A stretch of DNA of 64,000 bases from Panorpa germanica (Eukaryota; Arthropoda; Insecta; Mecoptera; Panorpidae). The position numbers and the translations under genes are program-made. Under the pieces are notes generated by a model. The model did no database searches and was not told the origin of the DNA. It saw only the letters and a list, made by a program, of their open reading frames with translations. This document shows positions 59,608 through 64,000 of the stretch, in pieces (position 1 is the stretch's first letter; the number at the start of each line of letters is the position of its first letter). The stretch spans positions 1,550,001-1,614,000 of the forward strand of contig OY783203.1 in the NCBI GenBank assembly GCA_963678705.1. The letters run 5' to 3'.

Positions 59608-61380
59608 TCACTTGTTTATGCAATAATTTTGAAATAGGGTTGAACAACCGGATACCCAGGCAGCCATTTTTTGTTGAAAACTTCGTAATTCCATAATAAA
59701 TGCAATTAATGATGTGGATAATCCTATAATTAATATAACAAATGCAGGTTGAAGATGACTCAACGAAAGTTTGATATGTTCCATTTGAGTTTCCCCATCA
59801 TCAACCTCTGTAGCATTGGAGCTGTGATAATCTTGAAGAGTTCCAAGGACACCACTGGATTGTAAACGCAGAAGGAGAATTTCAATGCGACGGTGCAAGA
59901 GTCGGTTAACCACATATAAAGAACTAAACATTTGTTGCGTACCTTCACTCAAAGGGTGAAACAAATGACCAAATTCCGAATTTTTCATCTCGTCAACATG
60001 TTCAAATATGGCTGTATTATCCAGCGAAGTATTTCTATTTATACGTATATATTGCAGACGGTTAATAAAGTTTAAATTTTGATGTGAAAACGGAATGTAA
60101 TTTGTTTTACTGAGCATCTGAGATTCATAAATATTAACCGATAAGTTATGGAATCGGTTAAATATAATACGAATACAACTAAACAAACTACACTGAGAAT
60201 TCACCAGCTCCTCCAAAGAGTTTATCTGTTTTTCGTAAATTGGAGTGGTCAGAATATTAATCCAGTTTGAAAGGTATGCGGTGGAGACATGTAAACTGTA
60301 GATTACCAGAGTTAAGAAAAAAACACGCGATAACAAAATTCGTGGCTGTTGTGGCACGGATACAGAAAGCAGTATGCACAAAACGTACATCAGTGCCACT
60401 TGTATCATATTCCATCCTAAATCCCCCCGTTTAACGTTTACTGCAACCCAGACAACCACCGATAACAGAAATGCGCAGAGAATGATGGCCCATGCAGATG
60501 GAGTAAACACCTTGATCAGGGCTTGCCACCGAGGTAATTCTTTTGGTAACGGCACCCACCATTTATAGGTATTCCAAATAAAAGGCAGTGATTTCCTGGT
60601 CCAACGATAGCTGTGTATAATATAGCACGTCGAATTGTCATCAATTTCTAGGTTCAATTTTTGAATCACAAGATTTATAAACTTTGTCATATTCACAGCC
60701 TCAGTGGCGATGGCATTATATAAATTTCCTTTGAAGGATTGCTTTGTACTTCGAGTTCTTGTAATAATTCTGTAGTTGTTATTTGCAGAATGTACGGAGC
60801 AGGAAACAGTATGGTCTGAGTTTAAGAAACAAACTTTGGGGATATTATCATCGTCTAAAAACATCAAAATGATTTCTACGCCATGTTTAATAAAAACATT
60901 TTCTATTAATTCGTTAATGTCTCCGAAATTCGTATTCTTACTTGTGATGATTAACACTACATCAGGTTGATTTGATAAAATTTTATTTAATTTATGATAA
61001 GTACATGTCTGTACAGAATTGTCACAGAAAAGTAGACTGCATTTAGGTGTTGAAAGGCGGAAAGGTGACATATTCATGTTAATGAGGAATGCTGTATCAA
61101 ATGACTTATACACAAGGTTTGTAGAAGTGTAATGTAAGTCTTTCGCCAAAGTTCTTATTAAGACATCAATATAATCAGTCCTAGAAAAAGTTGCAACATG
61201 ATTTACCACTATATTAGTTTGTTCAGGACAAACACTTTGCATTACGGCCATCACAGAATTTATATCGGGATAATTAAAATCGCATTTACCACTTAAACAT
61301 ATATTAAAATTTAGTAACAGGAAAAATACTAATAGCAACACCCGCATTTTTCTGTTGCACCAACTTTTAGTCTTAATCAT
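59608..61380 (-). CDS. Divergent ionotropic receptor (chemosensory), single exon
   Basis: One open frame of 590 residues. Insect ionotropic receptors are iGluR-related cation channels in sensory neurons. A signal peptide follows the second Met (residues 12-31, MRVLLLVFFLLLNFNICLSG). Residues 32-285 form an extracellular part with several Cys. The typical entry to the channel is present: WWVPLPKELPRWQALIKVF at about 274-292. Hydrophobic segments lie at 295-315, 323-343 (pore side) and 351-371, then the second ligand-binding lobe, and a last membrane helix at 543-566 (QPAFVILIIGLSTSLIAFI). A long N-terminal glutamate-receptor domain is absent, as in most divergent receptors. The intronless structure fits lineage-expanded members, often gustatory. 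I cannot assign an orthologue number. Either Met 1 or Met 12 may be the start. Confidence 0.88.
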   Translation of the reverse strand: MIKTKSWCNRKMRVLLLVFFLLLNFNICLSGKCDFNYPDINSVMAVMQSVCPEQTNIVVNHVATFSRTDYIDVLIRTLAKDLHYTSTNLVYKSFDTAFLINMNMSPFRLSTPKCSLLFCDNSVQTCTYHKLNKILSNQPDVVLIITSKNTNFGDINELIENVFIKHGVEIILMFLDDDNIPKVCFLNSDHTVSCSVHSANNNYRIITRTRSTKQSFKGNLYNAIATEAVNMTKFINLVIQKLNLEIDDNSTCYIIHSYRWTRKSLPFIWNTYKWWVPLPKELPRWQALIKVFTPSAWAIILCAFLLSVVVWVAVNVKRGDLGWNMIQVALMYVLCILLSVSVPQQPRILLSRVFFLTLVIYSLHVSTAYLSNWINILTTPIYEKQINSLEELVNSQCSLFSCIRIIFNRFHNLSVNIYESQMLSKTNYIPFSHQNLNFINRLQYIRINRNTSLDNTAIFEHVDEMKNSEFGHLFHPLSEGTQQMFSSLYVVNRLLHRRIEILLLRLQSSGVLGTLQDYHSSNATEVDDGETQMEHIKLSLSHLQPAFVILIIGLSTSLIAFIMELRSFQQKMAAWVSGCSTLFQNYCINK

Positions 61381-64000
61381 ACAGTCTCGCTTTGTTGACT
61401 AAATTTTTTGCTCAAAGGTCTATTTGTGCCAAAGAAATCATAGTGGCTTGCATTATTGTTGTAATCAATATGTCGTTATTAGAATTCCAACAAAAGCAAT
61501 TTTGGATAATGCCTTTCAGACAAATTGCAAAGTTCAAGCACTTCATAAATGAAATACTTCGAAGTTACATCACTTTGTGAAAACCGTTTTTTTCTCAAAA
61601 GTTAAAAGTATTTCTGTATTGCTTTCATTTTACTTTTTGTCATATATAAATATTTCTGTTTTTTTCTATAATAAATGTGTTTTGGTTTTTTTATAGTATT
61701 TCTTATTATGTTCATTTACTTATTGAAGAAATAATTTGTCTTTATCATCATATTTTAATACGTTTCTTATATAAAGCATGCACAAAATTTTTAAATTCAA
61801 TTAATGGTAACATTATTCTAATTAATGTTGCATCTAGAGTTTCTGTAAAGGTAATCGTCCACTCATCCGCATGGTATAACGCAAATAGGGTTGTACCCAT
61901 TAGCCTGTTTCACATTTTTTTGTGTTATGAACATCCTCGTTTCCTTATTTCTCACTTTTACATATGTTTCTCCATATATTTCCTTACTCCTCCCCTATTC
62001 TCCAAGACCTCCATAATCAATATTTTATCCCTTCCTCCTCTACCATGTAATTTAATACGAAGATGTTATCCATAGTGATCATCCTCTCTTAAAACACGAA
62101 AACTAATTAATAAAATGAAAACATTTTCCTTTTTTCAAATAAAATATATTATTTTATAAACAAATTTATTAAGTAATTCTGACAAATATTGTTCCTTTTA
62201 TACTTAGAAATAACATTGTAATAAGTAGCTAATAATATTATTATACAGGAAATATATTTAAACCGTTTTTGTCCTCTACATTAAACCATATCACACTAAA
62301 TTTAAATATGCCAGGCACTTTCATTTTGATGATCTTGTCCAGAGTTATCACGCCGGCAACGTACAGCCTAACAAAACCTCGTCTTTAAAATGATAGTTCT
62401 CTCGCGATAGTTCTACTCGTGGTCAGAGATAAAATCTTGTGACTTTTGCGAGAGTACTATCAACTATTTAGTCAATTAGATATTGTAATAGTTGAACGTG
62501 AAAACAAGCTTAAATGTTAGACTTAAATGAATTACACTATCAAATTTATGAATTAATAACTCTACTTAAAAATATTGTAACGTTCATCAATCAATCTCAA
62601 AATCACCTCAGACTGTTTAAGATGAATACTTAAGAAAATAAATAAGCTCTCAAGATTTACTAGTTTAGCCTTTATGGTCAATAATTGGGTCTAGGGTTGT
62701 CTGCTTTTAGAAAGCATCCTTCTTACAAATGTTTTTTCTCGCGTCCCGTTAAAATTGGGAAAGGCGTGTATTATTCTTCCTTCGTAGTTTTATCGTTTTA
62801 CCATTTCATGTTAGATTTAGGATATCTTATTGTTTAGATCTTTCAATATTTAAACATTTGCTTTTATTTTTTGTTGGTGAGATTCTTTCATTTACTCCAT
62901 AATGTTCTTATACAACATAATTTTAGCAGATAAATAACCATAATTTTAAATATAAATATAATGTTCAATTATAATTTCTTATAATTCTAAAAATCTAAAA
63001 AAGGTCGTTTTATAATTGTGTTAAACACTAAACTTATTTTATGATTTTAATAACAATAAATAGGTCGTTGAGAATTATGTTTAGATAACTTTTATTACAC
63101 AAAAGGTAACTTTTTTATATTAAATAAACAATGAAATAACAATACTACAGAAATAAACAAAATAAAGTTGAATATACATAATAACTGTAACAGGTAGTAT
63201 TATAAAATAACCTTTTTTGATTATTTAGAACAATGAAATTATTTTTGCAGCTTAATAATCATAAAAATTGTACTAGTAAAGAATATTAAAAGAAATAACA
63301 TTTTAGAATGCTACGTATATGATGACTACATAAAAAAACATCTTTGCTACAAAATTCAGGTAAATAAATCTATTTTACAAGTTCATGTAATGCTAATAAA
63401 ACCTAATATATTAGTACAAGAACGCTATCAATTACAAATTGCACATTGGTTTAGTCTACTCAAAATTCACTTCACAGACAAAATTAAAAAATTTCTTAAA
63501 TTGATATATAGATAAATTAATTTAGAATAGTTTCACCCGTTTACAACCCTTTCTACTATTATTAAATAAGATCTGATGATACATGTTTATTCACCAGTTG
63601 TTGCTTTTTGTGAGCACGTGGGTATGGAATGAGATCGAGTTGTACAAAATACGTTATCCTAGTGAACACTTACGTTTCTAATTTACTAGTATTGCGTCTT
63701 AGTAAAAATAAAAATTCAAACAAAAAATCACATTGTTAATCCAATATTTTAGCCTAAAATTTTCTTAAAAATATCGAATTTTTATTTTTTCTTTATTATG
63801 CAATCAAACCAGATTACATTTCTAAAATGAAGTGCCTGTCATTATTGTAAATTTTTTAAAATTAATTAGTAACTATTTATTAGACGTAGTATAAATGGTG
63901 CTTTTCAAATGGCAGTACGATTTCAAGTATTAGCACAAAAGTATTGCTTTATGTTCATCGAATTCACTATAAGTTCGTAGTGTGAGTTACTCAAGATAGA
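61381..64000. other. Intergenic, AT-rich, no gene seen
   Basis: No supported exon on either strand. The 132-codon plus frame at 61677-62075 lacks a recognisable domain and has composition typical of the surrounding DNA. Confidence 0.55.

Noticed and set aside
61677..62075. 132-codon plus-strand frame
   Set aside because: Composition equals the surrounding AT-rich DNA; residues are Ile/Phe/Leu-rich without pattern.

Overview
The window looks like nuclear DNA of an insect, most likely a moth or butterfly. It is AT-rich (roughly one third G+C by eye), genes are split by many short GT-AG introns, and short tRNA-derived SINE copies carry a promoter-like box. The gene families are animal (ERGIC-53, WDTC1/adipose, FBXW5) and arthropod-expanded (MADF-BESS protein, ionotropic receptor). 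The order Lepidoptera is inference from general style, not proof. All exon boundaries were placed by hand from splice signals and reading phase.

Layout. 1-120: possible start of a secreted-protein gene running off the left edge (minus). 4733-6127: three-exon gene for an unrecognised 156-residue protein (minus). 8405-8848 and 12437-13036: two Nse4 C-terminal-domain copies in inverted orientation; the plus-strand copy has in-frame stops, the minus-strand copy is open but lacks the usual Nse4 N-terminal part. 13-20.6 kb: gene-poor DNA with SINEs, a terminal-inverted-repeat candidate and simple repeats. About 20.7-26.0 kb: a very large inverted-repeat (fold-back) array of about 146-bp units. 26230-28445: FBXW5-type F-box/WD40 gene (plus). 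30584-31118: three tandem 178-bp repeats. 31890-32702: intronless 270-residue coiled-coil protein (plus). 33801-37718: eleven-exon LMAN1/ERGIC-53 gene (minus). 38-48.5 kb: mostly non-coding, with several weak exon candidates. 50784-52201: two-exon MADF-BESS gene (plus). 53385-57893: eleven-exon WDTC1/adipose gene (minus). 59608-61380: single-exon divergent ionotropic receptor (minus). The last 2.6 kb shows no gene.

The genes do not form a pathway; this is ordinary animal gene order. Two of the better genes (FBXW5, WDTC1) belong to families that act as substrate receptors of cullin-RING ubiquitin ligases, and Nse4 belongs to the SMC5/6 genome-stability complex, but nothing links them here beyond proximity. 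The most unusual object is the fold-back array: ten 146-bp units on each side of a 138-nt unpaired centre, bounded by longer 201-bp units at mirrored positions, lying just upstream of FBXW5.
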